Source: Streptomyces sp. SW4
GTDB lineage: Bacteria; Actinomycetota; Actinomycetes; Streptomycetales; Streptomycetaceae
Direction: 5' to 3'
Assembly: GCA_003248315.1 (NCBI GenBank)
Contig: QKWM01000004.1
Coordinates: forward strand, 2,415,001-2,479,000
Length of the DNA: 64,000 bases
Part shown: positions 13,587-22,327 of the stretch, in pieces
Layout of the letters: each line of letters begins with the position of its first letter
How positions within the stretch are numbered: position 1 is the stretch's first letter
Translations under genes and position numbers: made by a program
Notes under the pieces: generated by a model
Told to the model about the DNA's origin: nothing
The model's input: the letters and a program-made list of their open reading frames with translations, nothing else
Database searches by the model: none

Positions 13587-15298
13587 GTGGACGCTCTCAG
13601 GGACCGGGATCCGGCGCACATAGGCACGTACACGCTGCTCGCTCGACTCGGCGCGGGCGGTATGGGGCAGGTGTACCTGGCCCGCTCACCCGGCGGCCGC
13701 CTGGTGGCGATCAAGGTGATCCGGGACGAGATCACGGACCACCCGGAGGCGCTGGCCCGGTTCCGGCGGGAGGTCGAGACGGCCCGGGCGGTACGAAGCG
13801 CGTACACCGCCAACGTCATTGACGCCTCGTTGGACGCGGCACCGTACTGGCTGGCGACCGAGTACGTGTCCGGACCGACCCTGAGCAAGGCGGTGGCGGA
13901 GCGGGGCCCATGCCGGCGGACACCTGCCGGGGGCTCTTCGCGGCGCTGGCGGAGGGCCTCGGGGCGGTGCACGGACACGGCGTCACCCACCGGGACCTCA
14001 AGCCGCAGAACGTCATCCTGGCGGCTCAGGGACCGCAGCTCATCGACTTCGGGATCGCCCGGGCGACGGGGCAGGCCGCGCTGACCGAGACCGGGTACGC
14101 GCCGGGGACACCCGGTTACACCGCGCCCGAGGTGCTGCTGCGCAACGAGGTCGGCCCGGCCGCCGACGTGTTCGCGCTGGGGGCGACGGTGGCGTACGCG
14201 GCGACCGGGCGTCCCCCCTTCGGGGCCGGCGCACCCGCAGGGGTGAGTTACCGGGCGGTGCACGAGCCCGTCGACGTCGACGGCGTGGACCCGGGCCTGG
14301 CGGCGCTGATCGAGGCGTGCGTGGCCAAGGACCCGGCGGCGCGTCCCGCGCTGGCGGAGATCATCGCGCGGTGCGGTGTGCGGGCGGCACTCGTCGAGGA
14401 CCCCTTCTACGCCGCTCTCACCCGGCCGTCCGATGCGGTGCCGGTGCCGCCGGGGCCGGCCGGAGACGTGCCGCCGGTGCCCGCGGCGCCCCCGGTGGGC
14501 CGGCACGAGCTGCCGACGGTCGGTGCCTACGGCCCCGGCGACGGTTACCGCCCGACGTACGTGCCCACGCAGGTCTCCGCTCCGGGTGCGCCCGCCCGGC
14601 GTCGCAGGGCCGCCGTCTGGGTCACGGCGTCGGCCGCCGTGGCGGCGGTGGCGGTGGGCACCGCGTTCGTGCTCGCCTCCCGGGGCGGCGGCGACGGCGG
14701 GAAGGAGGCGGGCGGCGCGGGTGCCACCGGGACCGGGGCGTCCCCCTCGGCCTCGGCCTCCGCGTCGGGCGGCGCTCCCGCCTACGCGGCGGACAAGCTG
14801 GACCGCACCTTCTGGCTGTCCGAGCTGGGCCGGTGCCAACTCCCGACGGAGGAGAGGCCGGTGCCCCGGTTCCTGACGTCCCTCGCCGATCCCGAAGCGC
14901 CGGATGTCCACGACCCGGCGATGCTGAACCCCCGGAACAAGTTGACGATCGGTTTCAGTCAACAACTCACCGATTCCAGGGAGCCGTACTACGTCACCGT
15001 CAGCGTCAAGCCGCCCCACGACATCGATCCCGGTACGGGCAGGCCCGCCGCGGGCGTCGTCAGCGAGAACAGGAACATCGGCTACCTGAGCAAGCCGGTC
15101 GATCTGCGTGGCGGCGGCGGTCCGCAGGAGTGGAAGTACCTCACGTATCCGGACGACTTCCAGCAGTGGATCAACGGCGAGCGTCAGCCGGCCATCCCGC
15201 TGCGCAACGACCCGGGCGACTGGACCGTGCAGTTCCACCACATCCGCACCCCCGACGACTACACGAGCGTGGAATGCAGGGGCTTCACCGTGAAGTAG
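13587..15298 (+). CDS. Transmembrane serine/threonine protein kinase (PknB type)
   Basis: About 570 residues. The N-terminal kinase domain has the glycine loop LGAGGMGQVYLAR, the ATP lysine in VAIKVI, the catalytic loop HRDLKPQN, DFG in IDFGIARA and the APE-like GYTAPEV. A Pro-rich juxtamembrane region, one membrane helix (AVWVTASAAVAAVAVGTAFV) and an extracellular domain ending in VECRGFTVK follow. A missing C at 13907-13909 splits the kinase domain between AERG and PMPADT. The start is GTG 13587, placed by AAGG spacing; GTG 13581 is possible. It lies between a lipoprotein and a wall hydrolase, so a link to envelope remodelling is plausible. Confidence 0.88.
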
Positions 15299-15373
15299 CT
15301 CGAGCAGCGCCGAAATGGCGCCACTCTCGCCGGAAATGGCGTTGAACGGCGGCTGGATGGGGAGGGTTGAGCC

Positions 15374-16374
15374 GTGCGCAAAGTGTGGGTGATCGGCGGT
15401 GTCGCGGTCGGGCTCGGCATGAGCTTCGTCATGCTGCTCGTCGTCGGTGTCTACGTCGTCGCCGGGAACATCGCCGGCGGCGTGGGCGGCGGTTCCAAGA
15501 CGCTGGCCAAGGGCGCGGTGCCCGCCGCCTACCAGGGGCTCGTCGCGAAGTGGGGCAACCTGTGCCCCGCCATCAACCCCGCTCTGCTCGCCGCGCAGCT
15601 CTACCAGGAGAGCGGATGGGACCCGGACGTCGTCAGCCACGCCGACGCCCGCGGTATCGCCCAGTTCATCCCCGGCACCTGGGCGACGCACGGCATCGAC
15701 GGCGACGGAGACGGGGACCGCGACATCTGGGATCCGAATGACGCGATTCCATCGGCCGCGTCGTACGACTGCGAGCTGGCCGGATACGTCAAGGACGTGC
15801 CCGGCGACCCGACGAACAACATGCTCGCCGCCTACAACGCGGGCGCGTACCGGGTGATCAAGGCGGGCGGCGTGCCGGCGATCCGGGAGACGCAGAACTA
15901 CGTCAAGAGGATCCGTGAACTGGAGAAGAGCTTCGCTGCGCCCGTCGGGCGGGTGGATCCGTCGGAGCAGGCGGCGGGGCCATCGCTTATGCGCAGAAGA
16001 AGCTGGGGACGCCGTATCTGTGGGGCGGGAACGGCACGGCCGAGCAGGGTGGGCGGTTCGACTGCTCGGGGCTGACCAAGGCCGCGTACGAGAGTGTGGG
16101 GATCACCCTGCCGCGCGTCGCGAACGACCAGTACAACGCGGGGCCGCATCCGAGCCGGGACGAGCTGCTGCCCGGGGACCTGGTGTTCTTCTCGGACGAT
16201 CCCACCAATTCCCGGGCCATCCGGCATGTCGGTATTTACGTCGGTGGGGGGTACATGATCGATGCGCCCCGTCCGGGTGCCGTCATCCGGTTCGACCCCA
16301 TCGACACACCGGACTACTTCGGGGCCACCCGGGTCACCGAGGATGGCGCGAAAGCGCTCCCCACGGGGGTGTGA
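15374..16374 (+). CDS. Secreted lytic transglycosylase / NlpC-P60 peptidoglycan hydrolase
   Basis: About 333 residues, 1001 bases plus one missing base. A membrane anchor (GGVAVGLGMSFVMLLVVGVY) is followed by an SLT domain with the catalytic Glu in YQESGWDP, plus AQFIPGTW and LAAYNAGAY. A C-terminal NlpC/P60 domain has Cys in RFDCSGLTKAAY and His in IRHVGIYVGGGY. The first domain cuts glycan strands and the second peptide stems. The missing G is in the G4 run 15976-15979 (restores GAIAYAQKKLG). Such two-domain hydrolases are the VirB1-like wall openers of Gram-positive conjugation systems. GTG start 15374 after GGAGG. Confidence 0.9.
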
Positions 16375-16591
16375 ACGGTCCGTGAAGCAACCCCCTGAGC
16401 TGCGACGACGAGTCTCTCTTCGATAACGTCTGCGTGATCATTCAGTGGAGTGTGGAACGTATCAATGGGGACCGTGCGTTCCTGTTGTCGTAGGTGTGCG
16501 GACCGAGCGGATCTACAACCACGGGGTGGCAGGAGAGCGGCGTGCACAAGGGTGCGCCGAGGAGACAGTGAGGACGAAGGGGCCGCAGCAC

Positions 16592-17311
16592 ATGGCTGGA
16601 CTCGCCGAATCCGGGTCGAACCCCGACGTCGAGCTGCTCTACGACATCAATGGCCTGGCCAAGGACGCGCCGCACTGGTTCGACCGGGTCATGGAGTTCG
16701 TGGGCGAGTACGGGCTGCTCCTCGCCATGGTGCTGATGGTGCTGTGGTGCTGGTGGTCCGTGCGGCGCCGGGGCGGGGAGGACGCCGCGGCGTCCGTGGC
16801 CGCGCTGGTGTGGGTGCCGCTCGCGGCCGGCATCGCGGTGCTGGTCAACGTGCCGATACGGGGCTTCGTCGAACGGCCGCGCCCCTTCTACACGCACGAC
16901 GGGCTAGAAGTGCTCGTCGCCGGCAAGAACGACTACTCCTTCGTGAGCGACCACGCCACGCTCACCATGGCGATGGGCGTCGCGCTGTTCGTCGCCAACC
17001 GGAAGTTCGGCCTCGTCGGCATCCTGCTGGGCCTGCTGGGCGGGTTCTGCCGGGTCTACATGGGCGTGCACTACCCGACCGACGTCATCGGCGGGTTCGC
17101 GCTCGGCACGGCGGTGGCGCTGCTGCTGTCGCCGGTGGCCATGGCGCTGCTGACGCCGCTGACGAAGGCGATCGAGCGGTCGCCGCGGGTGGGATGGCTG
17201 ATCAGCGCGCGGGGGCGATCGCCGTACGGGGGACGGGACGCCGTGATCCCCGGGGCGCGCAAGGAGCGGGCGTCCTCCCCTGAGGCGGAGGAGCGGGACC
17301 TGGCCGCGTAG
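16592..17311 (+). CDS. PAP2-superfamily membrane phosphatase
   Basis: About 239 residues with several membrane helices. All three PAP2 signature blocks are visible: VERPRPFY (block 1), FVSDHATLTMAMG (block 2) and RVYMGVHYPTDVIGG (block 3, catalytic His). Likely a lipid-phosphate phosphatase such as an undecaprenyl-diphosphate recycling enzyme; the substrate is inferred. ATG 16592 is chosen because GAAGGGG precedes it; the frame is open further upstream, but that part looks non-coding. The 214 bases before it hold no other gene. Confidence 0.85.
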   Translation: MAGLAESGSNPDVELLYDINGLAKDAPHWFDRVMEFVGEYGLLLAMVLMVLWCWWSVRRRGGEDAAASVAALVWVPLAAGIAVLVNVPIRGFVERPRPFYTHDGLEVLVAGKNDYSFVSDHATLTMAMGVALFVANRKFGLVGILLGLLGGFCRVYMGVHYPTDVIGGFALGTAVALLLSPVAMALLTPLTKAIERSPRVGWLISARGRSPYGGRDAVIPGARKERASSPEAEERDLAA

Positions 17312-17375
17312 CCTTCGGCGGTCTTCGACGGTCTTCGTCCGGCGCCCACCCCGTGCCGCCTGCCGCCGTCCGCGG

Positions 17376-17561
17376 TCAGGCCGGGGGCGGGGCGTGGGTC
17401 CTGGCGTCCGTGCGGGCCTGGCTCCTCGCCCTGCGGGCCGGGCCGCGCCAGCCGCAGGTGCAGGCGGCCAGGCAGAACGGGCCCCGCTCGATCGTCGTCG
17501 TGCTGTGTTCCGGGAGGTCCCGGGGAACGTCGAGTCCCTCCTGCTGCGCCACGCCGTCCAC
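17376..17561 (-). CDS. Small conserved actinobacterial protein (function unknown)
   Basis: A 61-residue protein with a Cys-containing core GPFCLAACTCGWRGPARR and a basic, Ala-rich tail. The core looks conserved-protein-like and not like a random GC frame. It lies antisense between the PAP2 gene and the lipoprotein gene. The Cys pattern could bind a metal; that is inference. Confidence 0.55.
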   Translation of the reverse strand: MDGVAQQEGLDVPRDLPEHSTTTIERGPFCLAACTCGWRGPARRARSQARTDARTHAPPPA

Positions 17562-17630
17562 GTTACCGGGGTCGCCCGGCCGTCGTTAACCGGGCGGCAG
17601 GCGGCCCGGGACGGACGTGACGGCTGGGGT

Positions 17631-18487
17631 ATGCGGGCGATGGGACGGGTGAGGATGCGGGGCGCCGGCGTGGTCGCGGGGGTCGCGGCCTGCGTCGGCG
17701 TGGGGGCGCTGTGCGGATGCTCCGGCGAGGGTGCCGCGGCCCAGGACGGACGGGGGCGGGACGCGGTCGCCGTGCTGCACCGGGCCGCCGACCGGCTCGT
17801 CGAGGCCGGCAGCTCCAAGGCCCGTACGTCGATGGAGATGGCCAGCGGCGGCACCCGGGTGACGATCCGCGGCGAGGGCGCGTACGACTTCGAGCGGCGG
17901 CTGGGGCGGCTGAAGGTGCTGCTGCCGCAGGACCCGGCCGGAAAGAGCGACCGCCGGCCGATCACCGAGCTGCTCGCGCCCGGCGCCCTGTACATGAAGA
18001 ACCGGGGCGCGGGGGTGCCCGCCGACAAGTGGGTGCGGGTGGAGACCGCCTCGCTGTCCGACGGCAACCTGGTCACCGGCGGGGTGACCGATCCGTTCGC
18101 CGCCGCCGAGGTGCTGCGCGGGGCGCGGACGGCGACGTACGTCGGCGAGACGGAGGTCGCGGGCACGCGCGTGCGGCACTACCGGGGAAGGCCGATCTGG
18201 CCCGGGCGGCGCGGGACGCCTCGGAGGGGAACAGGAAGGCGCTGGCCGCGGCGGCGAAAGGGTTCGCCACCGCCGAGGTGCCCTTCGACGTCTACCTGGA
18301 CGACGAGGGCCGGATCCGCAAGATCAGGCACCGCTTCAGCTTCGTCAACGGCGGATCGGAGGGAACCGTCGCCGTCGCCTCCACCACGCTGCTGTACGAC
18401 TTCGGCGCCCCCGTCGCCGTACGGCTGCCGGACGAGGACGACATCTACGCGGGCAAGATCGCCGAAGAGGCGGGTGTCGAGAACTAG
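17631..18487 (+). CDS. LppX/LprAFG-like lipoprotein, function unknown
   Basis: About 285 residues. The signal sequence ends in a Cys (GVGALCGCSGEG), giving a lipidated envelope protein. The body (VLHRAADRLVEAGSSKARTS ... YMKNRGAGVPADKWVRV ... VAGTRVRHYRG) resembles the LolA-like fold of mycobacterial LppX/LprG proteins, which carry hydrophobic ligands. One G is missing at the G4 run near 18186 (restores YRGKADLARAA). ATG 17631 or 17640 may start it; no strong ribosome site decides. Confidence 0.7.
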
Positions 18488-18564
18488 CCCGTCCGTGCCA
18501 TGCGCGGTGCGTAGACCGCTCCCTACTCTAGGAAGCCGGTGACGGCAGAGAAGAGGTGACGCGC

Positions 18565-18747
18565 GTGGCTCCGGTGGGCGGTACGGCAGTTCAGGACCAC
18601 GTGGCCCTCGCCGAGATCGAACTGTGCGGCGAGCTGATCATCGCCGCCTCGGCCGCCCGTGAGCGGCTCAGTCTGGAGAGCATCGACGAGGTGCTCAAGG
18701 TGGCCGAGGAGCGGGAGCGCGGGGGCGACGGCTCAGGTGCGCAGTAG
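18565..18747 (+). CDS. Small conserved protein, function unknown
   Basis: 60 residues from GTG 18565 (VAPVGGTAVQDHVALAEIEL), which has AGAGAAGAGG at good spacing; GTG 18556 in the same frame is the alternative. The sequence LCGELIIAASAARERLSLESI looks like a helical ANTAR/small regulatory-type helix pair but is not assignable. Its last 15 bases overlap the 3' end of the convergent csoR gene. Confidence 0.6.
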   Translation: MAPVGGTAVQDHVALAEIELCGELIIAASAARERLSLESIDEVLKVAEERERGGDGSGAQ

Positions 18748-19077
18748 GCGGCCGATCGCCTTCGTGGCCTCCTCCACCTTCGCGTCGATCTCGTCGCCGC
18801 CCTTGACGGCCGCGTCGGCCACGCAGTGGCGCAGGTGCTCCTCCAGGAGCTGGAGGGCGAAGGACTGCAGGGCCTTCGTGGAGGCCGAGACCTGGGTGAG
18901 TATGTCGATGCAGTAGACGTCCTCGTCGACCATCCGCTGCAGGCCGCGGATCTGGCCCTCGATGCGGCGCAGCCGCTTGAGGTGCTCGTCCTTCTGCTTG
19001 TGGTAGCCGTGCACACCGCGGTCGTGGTCGGTCACCACGGGGGAGGGCGCACCGGCGCCGGCCTCGGTGGTCGTCAT
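18733..19077 (-). CDS. csoR: CsoR-family copper-sensing repressor
   Basis: Intact 114-residue metal-sensitive repressor (DUF156). The helical core HLKRLRRIEGQIRGLQRMV is typical. The Cys-His-Cys copper(I) ligand set is in place: Cys in DVYCIDILTQ and His plus Cys in LLEEHLRHCV. Copper binding releases it from DNA. A palindrome matching a CsoR operator lies 44 bases upstream, indicating autoregulation. No copper exporter gene is next to it in this window. Confidence 0.9.
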   Translation of the reverse strand: MTTTEAGAGAPSPVVTDHDRGVHGYHKQKDEHLKRLRRIEGQIRGLQRMVDEDVYCIDILTQVSASTKALQSFALQLLEEHLRHCVADAAVKGGDEIDAKVEEATKAIGRLLRT

Positions 19078-19121
19078 CGCGTCCTCCTGGTTGTGCAGAT
19101 TGCGGACAGATAGCCGGAGAC

Positions 19122-19138
19122 ATACCCCTGCCGGGTAT
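19122..19138. promoter_or_regulatory. Probable CsoR operator
   Basis: ATACCC-CTGCC-GGGTAT, perfect 6-base arms, 44 bases upstream of the csoR start. Form and GGGTAT arms match the G/C-tract palindromes bound by CsoR proteins. It lies in the gap shared with the DUF47/Pit genes. Confidence 0.75.
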
Positions 19139-19307
19139 ATGGTAACGAACCTCTCGGGGTAGGGGGCCGGTGAAGTCGACGTCCCGGACCGCCCCCCTGC
19201 TCATCACTCTGCCTGATGGGCGACACTGGTGGACGGCCCGTTAGCCGTGGCCGGATGATGCGCCTAGCATCAGCCTGACCGAAACCGATGCACATAGAGG
19301 ACCCCAC

Positions 19308-19927
19308 GTGCGCTTTCGTCTGACCCCAGGGAGACGAGCTTCTACGACATGTTCGCCGCCTCCGCGGACAACATCGTCACCGGCTCGAAACTCCTGATGG
19401 AACTGCTCGGGGCGGACGCATCCGCCCGGGCCGAGATCGCAGAGCGTATGCGGGCCGCCGAACACGCAGGTGACGATGCCACGCACGCGATCTTCCACCA
19501 GCTGAACTCCTCGTTCATCACGCCGTTCGACCGTGAGGACATCTACTCCCTCGCGTCGTCCCTCGACGACATCATGGACTTCATGGAGGAGGCCGTCGAC
19601 CTGGTCGTCCTCTACAACATCGAGGAACTGCCCAAGGGCGTCGAGCAGCAGATCGAGGTGCTGGCACGGGCGGCCGAGCTGACCGCCGAGGCCATGCCGA
19701 ACCTGCGGACCATGGACAACCTCACCGAGTACTGGATCGAGGTCAACCGGCTGGAGAACCAGGCCGACCAGATCCACCGCAAGCTGCTCGCGCACCTCTT
19801 CAACGGCAAGTACGACGCCATCGAGGTCCTGAAGCTCAAGCAGATCGTGGACGTGCTGGAAGAGGCGGCGGACGCGTTCGAGCACGTGGCGAACACGGTG
19901 GAGACCATCGCGGTCAAGGAGTCCTGA
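19308..19927 (+). CDS. PhoU-like DUF47 accessory protein of the Pit transporter
   Basis: About 206 residues, all-helical (SADNIVTGSKLLMELL ... SLDDIMDFMEEAVDLV ... DVLEEAADAFEHVANTVE). It starts at GTG 19308 (VRFRLTP-RETSFYDMF) after TAGAGG. A missing C in the C4 run near 19325 hides the first residues; without correction the frame only opens at Met 19349. DUF47 proteins are encoded next to Pit permeases and are thought to modulate them. Only 9 bases separate it from pit, so they are co-transcribed. Confidence 0.88.
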
Positions 19928-19936
19928 GGCGCGTCC

Positions 19937-20932
19937 ATGGACACCTTCGCTCTGGTCGTGACCATCGGGGTCGCGCTCTTCTTCACGTATACGAACGGCT
20001 TCCACGACTCGGCGAACGCGATCGCGACGTCGGTGTCGACGCGGGCGCTGACCCTCGGGTGGCGCTCGCCATGGCGGCCGTGATGAACCTCGCCGGCGCG
20101 TTCCTCGGCTCCGGGGTCGCCAAGACCGTCAGTGAGGGCCTGATCGAGACGCCCGAGGGCTCGACGGGCATGGGGATCCTGTTCGCCGCGCTCGTCGGCG
20201 CGATCGTCTGGAACCTGATCACCTGGTACTTCGGCCTGCCCTCGTCCTCCTCCCACGCGCTGTTCGGCGGCATGGTGGGCGCGGCGCTCGCCGGGGGACG
20301 TCCGTCTACTGGCACGGGGTGGTCGACAAGATCGTCATCCCATGTTCGTGTCGCCGGTGATCGGGCTGGTCGCCGGGTATCTGGTCATGACCGTGATCCT
20401 GTGGATCTTCCGGCGGGCCAATCCGCACAAGGCCAAGCGCGGGTTCCGTATCGCGCAGACGGTGTCCGCGGCCGGCATGGCGCTCGGGCACGGTCTGCAG
20501 GACGCCCAGAAGACGATGGGCATCGTGGTGATGGCGCTGGTCATCGCCGATGTCGAGGACTACGGCGATCCCATTCCGGTGTGGGTGAAGGTCGCCTGCG
20601 CGGTGATGCTGTCGCTCGGGACGTACGCGGGTGGCTGGCGGATCATGCGGACGCTGGGGCGGAAGATCATCGAGTTGGATCCGCCGCAGGGGTTCGCCGC
20701 GGAGACGACCGGGGCGTCGATCATGTTCGGGTCGGCGTTCCTGTTCCACGCGCCGATCTCCACGACGCATGTCATCACGTCCTCGATCATGGGGGTCGGG
20801 GCGACGAAGCGGGTGAATGCCGTGCGGTGGGGGGTTGCGCGGAACATCATCCTCGGGTGGTTCATCACGATGCCGGCGGCGGCGGTGGTCGCCGCGGTGT
20901 CCTTCGGCATCGTGAAGCTGGCGTTCCTGTAG
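19937..20932 (+). CDS. pit: Pit-family low-affinity inorganic phosphate transporter
   Basis: About 332 residues, multi-spanning. It has both Pit repeats: NGFHDSANAIATSVSTRAL near the N-terminus and the second-half signature around LFHAPISTTHVITSSIMGVG. It imports metal-phosphate using the proton gradient. Three single-base losses split it: a C after GACCC near 20053 (restores LTPRVALAMA), a G near 20297 (GGTSVYWHG) and a C near 20341 (VIPMFVSP). The corrected length is 999 bases. It is convergent with the pst operon. Confidence 0.92.
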
Positions 20933-20979
20933 GACGCGTCCCGGTTCCCCTCCGGCGGTTCGCCAGGCCCCCGGCGTTC

Positions 20980-21077
20980 GCGCTGAGGTCGGGGGTGTTG
21001 CGCTGCCCGGCGTTTGCGGGGTGCCGCCCGCGCCCACCCGTGCCGCCCCAGCGGCACGACTGCCCGCGGCTGGGCGG
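20980..21077 (+). repeat. 98-bp dispersed repeat, copy 1
   Basis: Identical over 98 bases to 21135-21232 and strongly similar, in reverse orientation, to 30663-30764. It contains the hairpin GTGCCGC-CCCA-GCGGCAC. It sits downstream of pit. Confidence 0.95.
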
Positions 21078-21134
21078 GGAGCCGCCCGCCGGCCCTGCGA
21101 GAGCATCCGGCAGTCGAGCGCGTGCCCGGCGTTG

Positions 21135-21232
21135 GCGCTGAGGTCGGGGGTGTTGCGCTGCCCGGCGTTTGCGGGGTGCCGCCCGCGCCCACCCGTGCCG
21201 CCCCAGCGGCACGACTGCCCGCGGCTGGGCGG
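21135..21232 (+). repeat. 98-bp dispersed repeat, copy 2
   Basis: Exact direct copy of 20980-21077 starting 155 bases later, with the same internal hairpin. The companion element follows at once. No gene is supported between pit and pstB. Confidence 0.95.
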
Positions 21233-21236
21233 CTAC

Positions 21237-21359
21237 GTGAGGGGGTGGGGTGGGGGGTGTTCGCCCGGAGGGGCGTCGCGAGGCAACAGCGGTTCTTGTT
21301 CTGAGGGACGGTTTCGCGGCGTTCCGAGGACGGACACCCCCCAGCCCGCCCCCGACCCC
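21237..21359 (+). repeat. Companion G-rich element with inverted ends, copy A
   Basis: About 123 bases, opening GGGGTGGGGTGGGGGGTGT, with a central TTTCGCGGCGTTCCGAGGAC block, and closing in ACACCCCCC. A related element lies reversed at 30241-30362, sharing both ends and the central block. The G-rich opening and C-rich end could pair into a long hairpin or form a quadruplex. Confidence 0.85.
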
Positions 21360-21415
21360 ACCCGCCCCGACCCCACCCGCCGCCGCGGCCGTCGTCGTTT
21401 CGCCGGGGAAGGGAA

Positions 21416-21444
21416 GGCCCGCCTCCGGGAGCCGGAGGCGGGCC
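21416..21444. terminator. Strong hairpin between convergent pit and pstB
   Basis: Perfect 13-base arms (GGCCCGCCTCCGG) with a 3-base loop, in the convergent gap. Works as a stem on either strand. No U-tract, as is common in streptomycetes. Confidence 0.85.
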
Positions 21445-21447
21445 GTG

Positions 21448-21481
21448 CCTCGCGGTGGCACCGCCATGCAGCACCGCGAGG
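21448..21481 (-). terminator. Second hairpin downstream of pstB
   Basis: 10-base perfect arms (CCTCGCGGTG / CACCGCGAGG) with a 14-base loop, 20 bases beyond the pstB stop. Likely ends the pst transcript. Confidence 0.65.
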
Positions 21482-21501
21482 GGATCGAGGGTGGCGGCGG
21501 A

Positions 21502-22278
21502 TCAGCCGAAGCGGCCGGAGATGTAGTCCTCCGTCGCCTGGACCGACGGGTTGGAGAAGATCCGCTCCGTCTCGTCGATCTCGATCAGCTTCCCCGGCTG
21601 ACCGACCGCCGCGAGGTTGAAGAACGCGGTGCGGTCCGAGACACGCGCCGCCTGCTGCATGTTGTGCGTCACGATGACGATCGTGAAGCGCTCCTTCAGC
21701 TCACCGATCAGGTCCTCGATCGCCAGGGTCGAGATCGGGTCCAGGGCCGAGCAGGGCTCGTCCATGAGCAGCACGTTCGGCTCCACCGCGATCGCCCGCG
21801 CGATGCACAGACGCTGCTGCTGACCGCCGGAGAGACCGGAGCCCGGCTTGTTCAGGCGGTCCTTCACCTCGTTCCAGAGGTTCGCGCCCCGCAGCGACTT
21901 CTCCACGACGTCGTCCAGCTCGGACTTCTTGTACTTGCCGTTCAGCCGCAGCCCCGCCGCCACGTTGTCGTACACCGACATCGTCGGGAACGGGTTCGGC
22001 CGCTGGAAGACCATGCCGACCTCGCGCCGCACGGCGACCGGGTCGATCCCGGCGCCGTAGAGGTTCTCGTCGTCGAGCATGACCTTGCCCTCGACCCGCC
22101 CGCCGGGCGTGACCTCGTGCATGCGGTTGAGCGTGCGCAGGAACGTGGACTTGCCGCAGCCGGACGGGCCGATGAAGGCCGTGACGGAGCGGGGTTCGAT
22201 GGTCATCGAGATGTCCTCGATGGCCAGGAAGGAGCCGTAGTAGGCGTTGAGGCCGCTGACATCGATGCGCTTGGCCAT
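21502..22278 (-). CDS. pstB: Phosphate ABC transporter ATPase PstB
   Basis: Intact, 258 residues from ATG 22278 (MAKRIDVSGLNAYYG). In-frame GTG 22287 is possible. Walker A GPSGCGKST, Q loop VFQRPNPFP, ABC signature LSGGQQQRLCIARA, Walker B VLLMDEPCSALD and switch His in IVIVTHNMQQ are all present. It drives high-affinity phosphate import through PstCA. Last gene of pstSCAB, 49 bases after pstA. Confidence 0.98.
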   Translation of the reverse strand: MAKRIDVSGLNAYYGSFLAIEDISMTIEPRSVTAFIGPSGCGKSTFLRTLNRMHEVTPGGRVEGKVMLDDENLYGAGIDPVAVRREVGMVFQRPNPFPTMSVYDNVAAGLRLNGKYKKSELDDVVEKSLRGANLWNEVKDRLNKPGSGLSGGQQQRLCIARAIAVEPNVLLMDEPCSALDPISTLAIEDLIGELKERFTIVIVTHNMQQAARVSDRTAFFNLAAVGQPGKLIEIDETERIFSNPSVQATEDYISGRFG

Positions 22279-22327
22279 GTGAATCACTGCTTCTTTCGGG
22301 TCGCTGACGGTACTGACTCTGGCCGCG

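Noticed and set aside
13587..13920. Programmed ribosomal frameshifting as a cause of the broken frames
   Set aside because: The breaks occur in unrelated housekeeping genes without slippery sites or stimulatory structures and always fit a missing G or C.
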